A stretch of 64,000 nt of DNA from Pseudomonadota bacterium. Its GTDB lineage: Bacteria; Pseudomonadota; Alphaproteobacteria; Rhizobiales; Hyphomicrobiaceae. Below, one piece after another: positions 16,507 through 25,450 of this stretch. The notes beneath the pieces were generated by a model. That model searched no databases and was not told where the DNA came from. It saw only the letters and a program-made list of their open reading frames with translations. The number at the start of each line of letters is the position of its first letter. The stretch's first letter is position 1. Both the position numbers and the translations under genes were made by a program. The stretch covers positions 51,030 through 115,029 of the forward strand of contig JAEXXM010000054.1 of assembly GCA_023405815.1 (NCBI GenBank). The letters are read 5' to 3'.

Positions 16507-18135
16507 TCAGCGAAATCCTGCCACCCGAGCTGCGCCTTCCGATATGACGCGCGCATTGTCGGACATGGCGTCGCCTGCTGGGCTGCCACGCACTTTGACG
16601 AGCGGGCTCGACCAGATTGGGAGTCGCGGACAGCCCTCGCAGCTCTCCTCGTAGCTCATCATGGTGCGCCAGTCCTTCCCATGCACGTAGCCATGGCCGT
16701 AAGGGTAGGGGCGCTTGTCGTCGTCGAGCGCCATGTCGTGGCGCGCGCCGATGATGTGTCCAATCTCGTGTGCCAACGAGTAGCTGAGCGCCGCACATTC
16801 GTGATGCACGACGGTGAAAGCGCGATCGGCCGCAGGCGCCACCGCCGCCGAAAGTCCGCATCCATTGGGATCATGGACGACCAAAGCGGCGATGTCGGCC
16901 TTGTGCTTTTCGCGCAGCGCGTGAACTTCGTCCATGTAGCCGTCGCCGTTGTCGGCGAAGCGGAACACGTGCTCGAAATGCGTGCCCTGCTCGACGTAAT
17001 CGGTTTGGTACGCATGCGCGAGGCGCAGCCGCGCGTTGTCCACTCCGCTGTTGCGGAACGACTGGTTGGCCTCCTCGATTGCGACCTCGATCAAGTCGCG
17101 CTTGATATCGGTGTAGTGCTTTGCCGCCTGCGCCGTATAGGCGACGATGAGATCGATGGTGACCGTGCTTTTCGGCTGCGCCGGCAGAGCTGGCGGGACC
17201 ACCAGTGCCAGCTCTGGCCCCGCCTGCGCGCGCTTTCCCGGCACCGCGTCCTGCAGATTGCGCAGCGGCTCCTTCGGCCGCTCGATCCTTTCGACAGGCG
17301 GCCTGCGCAGCATGCTGGCATCGCCCTTCGTCACCAGCGGATCCTCCTGCATGCGCATCTCGTTCATCAGCGATTTGCCCATGGGCGCATGCTCGGGAGG
17401 AAGCTTGCGCGTCGACATCTCGACGATACCGTGCATCGTCCCGCCGAGGTTCCTGACGACGAAGTGACGCCCCTTGTAGGTGATCTGCCCTGAGAGGCGC
17501 CCGCTGGGCCACCAGAGCAGCGTCACCGGATCATCCGTGCCAACGATGGCGCCATGCCACACGTAGCCGTCCGCTGATTTTTCGATGCTGGTGCGTCGCG
17601 CCTTGATGGTCGTCACTGAATCGAGGCCGATGGTCAGCTCGGCTCCTTCCGCATCGCCTTTGGCATCGTCGTGCATGCCCCTGGTCAGCGCATATTCCAT
17701 GACCTTCGCATCGGGCAGCCCCATGACCGTCAGTCCCATTGCCGCCGGAGACGCCATCGCATCGTGCATCATGGCGCTCTGCGTCTTGGTCATCGGGGTC
17801 GAGGGCGACATCGGCATCAGGGCGGCCGCACCCGCATCGATGCGCATCACGGTGACGCCATGCTCGGCTGCCGCCGCGGTAAGTGCGTCGACGCGCACGG
17901 CCGGAACCCTCCACATTTCCGCGCCGGTCATCTCGAGCCGCTCGCCGCTCGGATCGTCCGCAATCCGGCGCAGTTCTCGATACGCCGCCGAATCGGTCGC
18001 AGGCAGATGCGATAGGATGAGACCTTGCGTGCCGCCCTGCGGAGCGGCGTCGATGGCCGAGGCGATGGGCGCGAGCGCCAGCGCCATGACAAGCACCGCT
18101 GCGCGCGACGCGCATCGTGTAAGCAATCCTGGCAT
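16507..18135 (-). CDS. Secreted zinc metalloprotease, M12-like (metzincin)
   Basis: 542-residue exported protein with a signal peptide (VLVMALALAPIASA), a long N-terminal region of about 300 residues probably acting as a propeptide, and a C-terminal metzincin domain. The zinc site is HEIGHIIGARHD, preceded by IDLIVAYTAQAAKHY and followed by a candidate Met-turn (RTMMSYEES). The GCP cysteines near the end (SCEGCPRLPIWSSP) resemble reprolysin-like bacterial proteases. It is convergent with the MFS gene (six-base gap) and downstream of a small secreted protein gene behind a terminator hairpin. Confidence 0.88.
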   Translation of the reverse strand: MPGLLTRCASRAAVLVMALALAPIASAIDAAPQGGTQGLILSHLPATDSAAYRELRRIADDPSGERLEMTGAEMWRVPAVRVDALTAAAAEHGVTVMRIDAGAAALMPMSPSTPMTKTQSAMMHDAMASPAAMGLTVMGLPDAKVMEYALTRGMHDDAKGDAEGAELTIGLDSVTTIKARRTSIEKSADGYVWHGAIVGTDDPVTLLWWPSGRLSGQITYKGRHFVVRNLGGTMHGIVEMSTRKLPPEHAPMGKSLMNEMRMQEDPLVTKGDASMLRRPPVERIERPKEPLRNLQDAVPGKRAQAGPELALVVPPALPAQPKSTVTIDLIVAYTAQAAKHYTDIKRDLIEVAIEEANQSFRNSGVDNARLRLAHAYQTDYVEQGTHFEHVFRFADNGDGYMDEVHALREKHKADIAALVVHDPNGCGLSAAVAPAADRAFTVVHHECAALSYSLAHEIGHIIGARHDMALDDDKRPYPYGHGYVHGKDWRTMMSYEESCEGCPRLPIWSSPLVKVRGSPAGDAMSDNARVISEGAARVAGFR

Positions 18136-18164
18136 CTAAGAACCCTCCCGATTTCACTGAATCG

Positions 18165-18198
18165 AAAAAGGGGGATCGGCGGACTGCCGATTCCCCCT
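18165..18198 (-). terminator. Rho-independent terminator of the small secreted protein gene
   Basis: On the minus strand, stem GGGGGAATCGGC / GCCGATCCCCC with one bulge and a five-base loop is followed by TTTTT. It separates the 87-residue gene from the downstream metalloprotease gene and may attenuate read-through. Confidence 0.85.
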
Positions 18199-18216
18199 GG
18201 ACGCAGTTGACGTCGA

Positions 18217-18480
18217 TTACTTGCCGGCCTTGGATTCCATGTCGGCGAGGATCTGATCCCACACGCCGTGCGGCGAGAAGGAGTCGCCCGCCTTGCAGGA
18301 GTTGTAGGCGTCGAGCGACTTGCGCACCGCGTCGGCAAGATCGTAGCCGCTCATCTTGTCGACGTAGATCGACATCTTCGACATGTGGTTCTTGAAGCCG
18401 CCGTCACAATCGGTCTTGGCGAGAGCCGGAGCGGCAGTGGCGAGCAGCGCAACTGCGAGCGCGGCAAACAGCTTGGTCAT
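18217..18480 (-). CDS. Small secreted protein with two cysteines, function unknown
   Basis: 87-residue protein with a signal peptide ending APALA and a mature part of about 66 residues. It has two cysteines (KTDCDGG and YNSCKAG), likely a disulfide, and is charged and helical in character (HMSKMSIYVDKMSGYDLADAVRKSL). No family was recognised with confidence. A candidate operator lies about 84 bases upstream on the same strand. AGGAG precedes the ATG, supporting the start. Confidence 0.8.
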   Translation of the reverse strand: MTKLFAALAVALLATAAPALAKTDCDGGFKNHMSKMSIYVDKMSGYDLADAVRKSLDAYNSCKAGDSFSPHGVWDQILADMESKAGK

Positions 18481-18559
18481 CGTAGTTCTCCTTTGTTGAT
18501 TACCAACCGCTCCAGGGGTGGGCGGCTGATGGAGAAGCTACGGAGCCGGACGCAAGTGC

Positions 18560-18600
18560 TGAAATATCGATTGGGTTTGGTTTCGATAGCCGGAAAGCAT
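18560..18600 (-). promoter_or_regulatory. Candidate LysR-type operator for the small secreted protein gene
   Basis: Read on the minus strand: ATGC (18600-18597), CTAT (18589-18586), AAAC (18578-18575), ATAT (18567-18564), each seven bases apart, followed by TTCA. The last spacer is CCAATCG, identical to the neighbouring plus-strand site and to the cupin site. Confidence 0.58.
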
Positions 18601-18618
18601 GAAACGCCTGATGGCGCT

Positions 18619-18659
18619 ATAGTCGGCATCTATCGACACCTGAGCCAATCGCTATTTCA
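18619..18659 (+). promoter_or_regulatory. Candidate LysR-type operator for the DUF302 gene, best copy
   Basis: ATAG at 18619, CTAT at 18630, TGAG at 18641 and CTAT at 18652, each seven bases apart, then TTCA. This is the most complete of six sites. It lies 67 bases before the DUF302 start and is divergent from the site at 18560-18600. Confidence 0.65.
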
Positions 18660-18721
18660 GCTTCCCCGGCCACCTCGGCATTCTTGGTGCACGTCCTTCA
18701 CACCCTAGCGAGGAGTTCGCC

Positions 18722-19219
18722 ATGCGCATCCGTGCCCAAGCCTTCACCTGGATCATTGCTGTCGTAGCGGCGCTCGCAGCGCACGCGCTCGTTCCGATCA
18801 ACGCCGTTCGCGCTGCCGGCAGCGACGACGGCATCGTCCGCGTCAAGAGTGCCTATGACGTTGACGAGACAGTGCGACGCCTCAAGGCGGATATCGAGCA
18901 GAAGGGGATCAAGTTCTTCAACGTGTTTGATCAGACGCAGCTCGGCGCCGATGCGGGTATCAAGCTCAACCCATCCAAGCTTCTGGTCTTCGGCAACCCG
19001 CCCCTCGGCATCCAGTTCCTCACTTCAAATCCCAATGCCGGCCTCGACTGGCCCGTGCGCCTGCTCGTCACCAAGGACGACGGCGGCCGCGTGTGGGCCG
19101 TCTATACTGACTTCGGATGGATCGCGCGCCGCCACGGCATCGCCGACCGCGAGACCCAGTTCAAATTGGCTTCGGAGGTGATCGCCTCGATCACGTCCAG
19201 CATCGCCGCCGATCACTGA
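18722..19219 (+). CDS. Secreted DUF302 domain protein
   Basis: 165-residue protein with a signal peptide (cleavage near NAVRA-AGSD) and a DUF302 domain: VKSAYDVDETVRRLKADIEQ, then KLLVFGNPPLG near residue 83 and VWAVYTDFGWIARRHG near 127. DUF302 proteins are small periplasmic or cytoplasmic alpha/beta proteins of unsettled role, often next to redox or metal genes. AGGAG lies eight bases before the ATG. It is followed by the patatin gene after 24 bases, so the two are probably one operon. Confidence 0.9.
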   Translation: MRIRAQAFTWIIAVVAALAAHALVPINAVRAAGSDDGIVRVKSAYDVDETVRRLKADIEQKGIKFFNVFDQTQLGADAGIKLNPSKLLVFGNPPLGIQFLTSNPNAGLDWPVRLLVTKDDGGRVWAVYTDFGWIARRHGIADRETQFKLASEVIASITSSIAADH

Positions 19220-19243
19220 AGCATTTGCATAGGAGTGAACGTC

Positions 19244-20509
19244 ATGGGCGGAAACCCGCGTTCGAACGGCAAGGGAAGTCCTGCAAATGGAACGAGCAGC
19301 GGCGCCGACGCCGAGCAGGGGCGCATCGTTCTCGTCCTGCAGGGCGGAGGCGCCTTGGGCGCATATCAGGCGGGCGTCTATGAGGCGCTGCACGAGGCCG
19401 GCATCGAGCCCGATTGGATGATCGGAACGTCGATCGGCGCGATCAACGCCGCGCTGATCGCAGGCAACGAGTCCGACGATCGCCTGCCGGCGCTTCGCGA
19501 GTTCTGGCGCCGCATGGCGCACAAAACGATGTGGCACGAATGGGGCGCCTGGCCGCGCTTCATGCAGGCGGCATCCTATCTTTCGACGGTTACCGCCGGC
19601 CTTCCGGGCTTCTTCGTGCCGAACCCGCTCGCCTTCCTGGGGCCGCACGTGAGGCTCGGCGCCGAGAATGCCGGCTTCTACTCTACGGCGCCGCTCGCGA
19701 CCACGCTCGGTGAGCTGGTGGATTTCAAGCGCATCGCTCGCAACAAGCCGCGCCTGACTGTCGGGGCCGCGCACGTCCGAACCAGCCGCATGCGCTACTT
19801 CGACAGCCGCAACGAGGAGCTGACCGCGCAGCACATATTGGCTTCGGGAGCGCTGCCGCCGGCATTCCCGCCGGTGCGCATCGACGGCGATCTCTATTGG
19901 GACGGCGGAATACTCTCGAACACGCCGACGGAGGCGATCTTCGACGAGAACCCGCGCATAAACTCGCTGGTGTTCGCCGTACACATGTGGAACCCCGAGG
20001 GGCCCGAGCCGGAGACCATCTGGGAGGTGCTGCACCGGCAGAAGGACATCCAATATTCGAGCCGCGTCGCGTCCCACATCTCACGGCAGGCTCAGATCCA
20101 CCGCCTACGGCACATCATCCGCGAGCTGGCCATGCTGCTGCCCGATGACGTGCGTCGGCAGGACGATGTCAAAGCGCTGACGGCGTTCGGCTGCCTCACC
20201 CGCATGCATATCGTGCGGCTTCTCTGGCCGGGCGCCGATAGCGAAGACCACACCAAGGACGTCGACTTCAGTCCGTCGGGCATTCGCAGGCGCTGGCAAG
20301 CGGGTTACGACAAGACCATGCGCGCGATCGCCGGCGCGCCCTGGAAGGGCGAGTTCGATCCCATCGAGGGCGTGTACCTCCACGAGCTTGTCGAGGAGCA
20401 GCAGACGGACCCGGTCTCCGGTGCTGTCATGCCCGAGGCGCGGAGCTGCGTCGGCCTCACCGCAGCCGCCGCGCGCTTCCAGGGTGACCCCGGGGAGGCG
20501 CACACCTGA
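19244..20509 (+). CDS. Patatin-like phospholipase with DUF3734-type C-terminus
   Basis: 421-residue serine hydrolase. The oxyanion-hole motif LQGGGALGAYQAG, the nucleophile elbow GTSIGAINAA (Ser) and the catalytic Asp in YWDGGILSNTP are all present, so the Ser-Asp dyad is intact. The C-terminal part (HTKDVDFSPSGIRRRWQAGY) resembles DUF3734, common in alphaproteobacterial patatins. No signal peptide. ATG at 19244 is preferred to GTG at 19235 because AGGAG lies eight bases upstream of it. Lipid acyl hydrolase activity is a family expectation; target lipids are unknown. Confidence 0.9.
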   Translation: MGGNPRSNGKGSPANGTSSGADAEQGRIVLVLQGGGALGAYQAGVYEALHEAGIEPDWMIGTSIGAINAALIAGNESDDRLPALREFWRRMAHKTMWHEWGAWPRFMQAASYLSTVTAGLPGFFVPNPLAFLGPHVRLGAENAGFYSTAPLATTLGELVDFKRIARNKPRLTVGAAHVRTSRMRYFDSRNEELTAQHILASGALPPAFPPVRIDGDLYWDGGILSNTPTEAIFDENPRINSLVFAVHMWNPEGPEPETIWEVLHRQKDIQYSSRVASHISRQAQIHRLRHIIRELAMLLPDDVRRQDDVKALTAFGCLTRMHIVRLLWPGADSEDHTKDVDFSPSGIRRRWQAGYDKTMRAIAGAPWKGEFDPIEGVYLHELVEEQQTDPVSGAVMPEARSCVGLTAAAARFQGDPGEAHT

Positions 20510-20522
20510 CGCCACTCCACGA

Positions 20523-22832
20523 TTACCCGCGGCCTTTCTCCTGCGCCCGACGCAATGCGGCGGCAAGCGCGCTCTCGCCCGGCGCCTGCGCTTCCTGACG
20601 AGGTGAGGGCGCCCCGCCGCGCGTTGGGGCCGAGGAGCTGGTGCGGGTGCCGGAGCCTCCGCCCGTGTCGATGGCGCCGGACTTCATCGTCAGCGCGATG
20701 CGCTTGCGCTCCACGTCGACGTCCTTGACCCGCACCTTCACCACGTCGCCCGCCTTCACCAATTCGCGCGGGTCTTTGACGAAGCGGTCGGACAGCTCGG
20801 AGATGTGCACGAGACCGTCCTGATGCACGCCGATGTCGACGAAGGCGCCGAACGCGGCAACGTTGGTGACGACGCCTTCGAGCTGCATGCCCGGCTTCAG
20901 GTCGGAGATGCTGTCGACGCCCTCCTGGAAGGTTGCCGTCTTGAACTCCGGCCGCGGATCGCGCCCGGGCTTCTCCAATTCGGCGAGGATATCGGTGACG
21001 GTCGGAACACCGAAAGTTTCGTCGGCGAACTGCGCCGGCTTCAGCGATTTGAGAAACGCCTTGTCGCCGATGATCGACTTCAGCGGCCGCTTTGTCGCCT
21101 CGGCGATCTTCTCGACGACCACGTAGGCTTCAGGATGGACGGCCGACGCATCGAGCGGATTGGACCCGTTCATGATGCGCAGGAACCCGGCCGCCTGTTC
21201 GAACGCCTTGGCGCCGAGCCGCGGCACCTTCTTCAGGCTGCTGCGCGTCTTGAACGCACCGTTCTCGTCGCGAAAGGTGACGATGTTGGACGCAAGCGTC
21301 TGGTTGAGCCCCGAGACGCGCGACAGCAGCGGCGCCGATGCCGTGTTTACGTCGACACCGACGGAGTTGACGCAGTCCTCCACCACGGCGTCGAGCGAGC
21401 GCGCCAGCCCCGACTGGTCGACGTCGTGCTGGTACTGGCCGACGCCGATCGCCTTCGGCTCGATCTTGACCAGCTCGGCGAGGGGGTCCTGCAGCCGTCG
21501 CGCGATCGACACGGCGCCGCGCAGGCTCACGTCGAGATCGGGAAACTCCTTCGCAGCCAGCTCGGACGCCGAATAGACCGACGCGCCCGCCTCCGACACC
21601 ATGGCTTTGGTCAGCTTCAGCTCCGGCATCTTGGCCATCAGCTCGCCGACGAGCTTATCCGTCTCGCGTCCGCCCGTTCCGTTGCCGACGCTGACAATAT
21701 CTACCTTGTGCTTCTGGCACAGTGCCGCCAGCGTCGCGAGCGAGCCCTGCCAGTCACGCCGCGGCTCGTGCGGATAGATGGTCGTGGTGGCGACGACCTT
21801 GCCCGTCGTGTCGACGACTGCGACTTTGACACCCGTGCGGATGCCCGGATCGAGCCCCATGGTCGTGCGGGGGCCCGCCGGCGCAGCGAGGAGCAGGTCT
21901 TTGAGGTTGCGCGAAAAAACGCCGATCGCCTCGGTGTCGGCGCGCTCCTTCAGGCGCGCGAGGAGGCTCGACTGCAGCGAGCTGGAAAGCTTGTCGGCCC
22001 ACGCGCGGTGCGCGGTCGCCGCCAGCCACGCATCGGCGGGTCGCCCTCGGTCGGCGATGCCGAACGCGGATTTGATGCGACTTTCGGCCGGATGCGGCTT
22101 TCCCTTTTCGTGCGCCACATCGAGATCGAGGTCGAGAATGCCCTCGTTGGCGCCACGCAGCATCGCCAGCGCACGGTGCGAGGGCATGTCCTTGATGCGC
22201 TGGCCGAACGCGAAGTAGTCGGAGAACTTTGCGCCTTCCTCGCTCTTGCCCCGGCGCACCGATGACTTCAGCTCGCCTTCGCCCCACACCCACTCGCGCA
22301 AGCCTCCGACCAACGCCGGTGTCTCGGTGATGCGCTCGATGAGGATGTGGCGCGCACCCTCGAGCGCCGCCTTGGCATCGGCGACGCCTTTCTCTGCATC
22401 GATGAACTTCGCCGCCTCCGCCTCCGGGTCGAGTGTCGGGTTCTTCAGCAGTGCTTCGCTGAGTGGCTCGAGCCCCGCCTCGCGTGCCACCTGCGCCTTG
22501 GTGCGCCGCTTCGGCTTGAACGGAGCGTAGATATCCTCCAGCTCGATCTTTGTTGTGGCGCCGTCGATCGCGCGCTGAAGCTCGGGCGTCAGCTTGCCGA
22601 GGCCGTCGACCGTCTTGAGCACGGTTGCGCGCCGATCCTCCAGCTCGCGCAGGTACCCGAGCCGCTCCTCGAGCTTGCGCAATTGCGTATCGTCGAGGCC
22701 GCCGGTCTTCTCTTTCCGGTAGCGGGCAATGAACGGCACCGTGGCGCCTTCGCCGAGCAGCTCCACCGCTGCGGCCACCTGCCGAGGCGAGACGCTGAGC
22801 TCGGTTGCGATGCGATGATTGATTCTTTCCAT
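20523..22832 (-). CDS. tex: Tex-family RNA-binding transcription accessory protein
   Basis: 769-residue protein with the full Tex layout: N-terminal helical region (SPRQVAAAVELLGEGATVPFI), YqgF-like RNase H fold (GLDPGIRTGVKVAVVD), helix-hairpin-helix region (NTASAPLLSRVSGLNQTLA) and a C-terminal S1 domain (GVVTNVAAFGAFVDIGVHQD), followed by a low-complexity tail. Tex binds RNA and polymerase in other bacteria. The ATG at 22832 follows AAGGAG, so the short upstream extension of the frame was left out. It is convergent with the patatin gene. Confidence 0.95.
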   Translation of the reverse strand: MERINHRIATELSVSPRQVAAAVELLGEGATVPFIARYRKEKTGGLDDTQLRKLEERLGYLRELEDRRATVLKTVDGLGKLTPELQRAIDGATTKIELEDIYAPFKPKRRTKAQVAREAGLEPLSEALLKNPTLDPEAEAAKFIDAEKGVADAKAALEGARHILIERITETPALVGGLREWVWGEGELKSSVRRGKSEEGAKFSDYFAFGQRIKDMPSHRALAMLRGANEGILDLDLDVAHEKGKPHPAESRIKSAFGIADRGRPADAWLAATAHRAWADKLSSSLQSSLLARLKERADTEAIGVFSRNLKDLLLAAPAGPRTTMGLDPGIRTGVKVAVVDTTGKVVATTTIYPHEPRRDWQGSLATLAALCQKHKVDIVSVGNGTGGRETDKLVGELMAKMPELKLTKAMVSEAGASVYSASELAAKEFPDLDVSLRGAVSIARRLQDPLAELVKIEPKAIGVGQYQHDVDQSGLARSLDAVVEDCVNSVGVDVNTASAPLLSRVSGLNQTLASNIVTFRDENGAFKTRSSLKKVPRLGAKAFEQAAGFLRIMNGSNPLDASAVHPEAYVVVEKIAEATKRPLKSIIGDKAFLKSLKPAQFADETFGVPTVTDILAELEKPGRDPRPEFKTATFQEGVDSISDLKPGMQLEGVVTNVAAFGAFVDIGVHQDGLVHISELSDRFVKDPRELVKAGDVVKVRVKDVDVERKRIALTMKSGAIDTGGGSGTRTSSSAPTRGGAPSPRQEAQAPGESALAAALRRAQEKGRG

Positions 22833-22904
22833 GCTGCGCTCCTTGCCAGCGCGCCTCATGCAACGTCGGTCTGGAGCGGTCAAGCGTTCCGCGAGAGTAG
22901 GGAC

Positions 22905-23303
22905 CTATTCTTCGCCGTCACGCGCGTCAGGTCTGCGGCTGAGGTCCGGCAATGGTCGCGATACGACGTAGATCCCCGAAGCGAGCATGACGGCTGCGAC
23001 GCTCACCAGCAGCCATGCGTCCGGATGCGCTCCGACGCAGAACAGCGCGAACCCGATGCTCATTCCGATGCAGGCCATCGCCTTTGCTGGACGCGATATC
23101 GCGCCTTCTTCGCGCCAGCCACGCAAGGAAGGACCAAAGCGCGGATGTTCGAGCAGCCACGTCTCCCATGCCGGCGATGAGCGCGCAAAGCACGCAGCGG
23201 CGAGGATCAGGAAGATCGTGGTCGGCATCAACGGCAGCACGACGCCGATCGCTCCCAACGCCACCATGATGCATCCGAGACCGAAAAAGAGATGGCGTCC
23301 CAT
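22905..23303 (-). CDS. DUF454 (YbaN-like) small inner membrane protein
   Basis: 132-residue membrane protein with three to four hydrophobic helices. The family signature is visible as GLGCIMVALGAIGVVLPLMP near the N-terminus, followed by PTTIFLILAAACFARSSP and ERP-like LLEHPRFGPSL. A C-terminal charged tail (SRRPDARDGEE) is cytosolic. DUF454 genes often accompany heme or iron genes in alphaproteobacteria; here the heme oxygenase gene lies 117 bases upstream on the same strand. The ATG at 23303 is favoured over a GTG one codon earlier. Confidence 0.87.
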   Translation of the reverse strand: MGRHLFFGLGCIMVALGAIGVVLPLMPTTIFLILAAACFARSSPAWETWLLEHPRFGPSLRGWREEGAISRPAKAMACIGMSIGFALFCVGAHPDAWLLVSVAAVMLASGIYVVSRPLPDLSRRPDARDGEE

Positions 23304-23420
23304 CACGCTCGTTCGCTCCTGTGCCTTGGTGGGCTTGGTCGAGCTCGGCTGGCTGGCTGCACCGATGGTACGGTCCTCGCTGGCTGGCGTCTCAAGCAGA
23401 AGGTTAGGCTTCCCGAGCTC

Positions 23421-24059
23421 CTAGGGTACTGCTTCCGCGGGCCCGCGTGCAGCCGCCGTGCCCGCAATGGGCATTGTCGCTTCGACGAGGGCATGAACGC
23501 GCGAGAAGGCCTCGCGGGCGCCCGCGAACAAGCGCTCCTCTTCCTCCTCGGTCAGCGCGATTGCATCGAGAGCGGTCGTGAACTTGCGCCAGCTGAGACC
23601 CCGACCCTCGGGGGCGGCGGCAAGGTGCCGGGCGCCGAACGTCTCGTCGAGACCCAGCCGTGCCGCCGCCTTGAGTAGGAACGCAGCCCCCAGATTGGAC
23701 CCCTCGGCGACGTAGAGCCATCCGATCGCGGTCGGTACGTCGGCATCGCCAACCGCCGTTGCGCCCTTTTCGGCGCCAATATCGAGGCCGAGGTCGCCGA
23801 GATCCTGCCTGACGGCCTCGAGACGGGGCCGTGTCGCAAGATCGTCGAAGAGGCGCTGCAACTCGGGGCGCGCGTAGAGGTCTGCAATATCGCGATGGAA
23901 GGCGTGCTGAACCTTGAGGAAGAGGCCGTAGCGGTCGCGCGACGCGAATGGCTCTGCGGCCATCACGCGGCGATCGAGACGGTCGTGCGTCTGCGCTGTC
24001 GCCTCTTTGAGCCGGCGCCAGCGGCCACTTGGCTCATTGGCGAGGTTGTCGGCAGTCAT
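23421..24059 (-). CDS. Biliverdin-producing heme oxygenase
   Basis: 212-residue all-helical heme oxygenase, opening heme to biliverdin with release of iron and CO. The proximal His is likely in QTHDRLDRRVM near residue 24, and the distal helix signature is IGWLYVAEGSNLGAAFLLKA near residue 112. GGGGGAG lies about nine bases before the ATG. The protein resembles bacterial phytochrome-associated (BphO) and HmuO-type enzymes; no phytochrome or heme uptake gene is in the window, so whether it serves iron acquisition or chromophore supply is open. Confidence 0.87.
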   Translation of the reverse strand: MTADNLANEPSGRWRRLKEATAQTHDRLDRRVMAAEPFASRDRYGLFLKVQHAFHRDIADLYARPELQRLFDDLATRPRLEAVRQDLGDLGLDIGAEKGATAVGDADVPTAIGWLYVAEGSNLGAAFLLKAAARLGLDETFGARHLAAAPEGRGLSWRKFTTALDAIALTEEEEERLFAGAREAFSRVHALVEATMPIAGTAAARGPAEAVP

Positions 24060-24493
24060 GGTCTACGTGCTCCCCCTTAGGATACCCTTGGCAGATAAAG
24101 TTGCGTTGCCTTGGAGCCGCCCGAGCCTCGGGTGGCGCCCCGACACAATTACCATACAGCAATAGTAATGTTTTGTAGAGCCACGCCAACCGACGCCGGT
24201 CAGCCCCAAAGCAGCGCGGTTCGCCGCCCGGAATCGCCAGGTTCCACCACTCTTTAATGCTTAGCGGCGATGCTTGGATTTGAGGAAAGGTGCGAGGAAA
24301 TGTCTTGCGTTGGCACCTACGTAACCCGGTCTGTGCGCCGGAATTGCATGCCGCTCCCGATGGGTGCGGCGCCAGCGCTGAGGCATTTGGCGTCGAGCTG
24401 CCACGAGTTGGGAGAATCGACGGCAATGCCAACCGGCTTCTCGCCACTTTCTCCTTTCATTAAGGGTGTTCTGCCGAGCACTTGGGAGTGGTG
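24060..24493. other. 434-bp intergenic region between heme oxygenase and SH3 genes
   Basis: Divergent promoter region. Apart from the palindrome at 24149-24168 no gene, RNA or strong terminator was recognised. Confidence 0.5.
24149..24168 (-). promoter_or_regulatory. Imperfect palindrome upstream of the heme oxygenase gene
   Basis: TTACCA-N8-TAGTAA, embedded in a local A/T-rich patch 90 bases from the heme oxygenase start. It could be an operator; it does not match the Irr or RirA motifs known from Hyphomicrobiales. Confidence 0.3.
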
Positions 24494-25450
24494 ATGCTGC
24501 GTTGGGCTGCGTTGGTTGGATTCTTGGGCGGTGTCGGCGCTGCGACGGCCGAGCCGGTCCGTATGAGCGCCGACGACATCAAGCGCGTCATGCAGCCGGG
24601 CGCCGTCTTGGCCATCGACACGCCCCTGAGCACTGTCATACCGGTCAAGGTCGACTCCTCCAGCATGGTCTCCGCCGAGGCGGGCGCCTTGGGTCTCACC
24701 CTTGGCGCCCTGAAGGACCGCGGTCGCTGGTGGATCGAGGGCGATCAGCTCTGCATGAAGTGGTTCCGCTGGTTCGACGCCAAGCCCCGCTGCATCATCC
24801 TGCACCGTGAAGGCGATCGGGTCCGCTGGTACGAGAACAGCGGCGAGAGCGGCACGGCGACCATCACCGAGGCGCCAACCGTCGCGGTGGCCAAGGCGCA
24901 AGCCGATAGGTTGGAGCTTGCCTCTGTCGAGCGCCGGCCAGCACCCATCGCGAGTCCTCCGAGACCTTCCGTGGCCACGGCGCCTTCCTCGTCGTTCGAT
25001 AGCGAGAGCATCGAACGGCTGTCGAGAGCGGACATTTCACCCTCAATCGAGCGCGCCAAGCCGCAGCCGATGAAGAAGGTGACGCCGAAGGTTCACGCCC
25101 AACCCGCGAAGAGTCGCCAGCCCGCGATGAAGCCGGGACCGAATACGCAGCAGGTAGCCAACGCTTCGGCTGTGCGCAAAGGCCCGCGCCCAGTGGCGAC
25201 GACGTCCTCGATGGCGCTCGCATCCTTCCGGGTCTCCCGCGTAGACGAGGGCGACATGCTCAACGTGCGCAGCGGCCCGTCCGAGTATCACCAGGCTGTG
25301 GGCAGCATCCCGGCGCGCGGACGTGGTGTAGAGATCATCGGCGAATGCCGCGACTTGTGGTGCCCGATCCGCCATGGGCGTCTGACCGGTTGGGTCAACC
25401 GCTATTACCTGGCTGAGGACGCCGGCCGGACGACGTCCGCCAATCACTAG
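24494..25450 (+). CDS. Exported protein with C-terminal bacterial SH3 domain
   Basis: 318-residue protein with a signal peptide (cleavage near GAATA-EPV). An N-terminal domain of about 110 residues contains ALGLTLGALKDRGRWWIEGD and paired cysteines (DQLCMKW, KPRCIIL). A disordered Pro/Ala/Lys-rich linker follows, then an SH3b domain with the hallmark LNVRSGPSEYHQAVGSI and GRLTGWVNRYYLA. SH3b domains commonly bind peptidoglycan or mediate wall association. ATG at 24494 follows GGGAG; the frame opens at a TTG four codons earlier. Function beyond envelope localisation is not known. Confidence 0.85.
   Translation: MLRWAALVGFLGGVGAATAEPVRMSADDIKRVMQPGAVLAIDTPLSTVIPVKVDSSSMVSAEAGALGLTLGALKDRGRWWIEGDQLCMKWFRWFDAKPRCIILHREGDRVRWYENSGESGTATITEAPTVAVAKAQADRLELASVERRPAPIASPPRPSVATAPSSSFDSESIERLSRADISPSIERAKPQPMKKVTPKVHAQPAKSRQPAMKPGPNTQQVANASAVRKGPRPVATTSSMALASFRVSRVDEGDMLNVRSGPSEYHQAVGSIPARGRGVEIIGECRDLWCPIRHGRLTGWVNRYYLAEDAGRTTSANH

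Noticed and set aside
20805..22265. 486-codon plus-strand frame opposite tex
   Set aside because: Composition is typical antisense of a high-GC gene; tex has complete domains.
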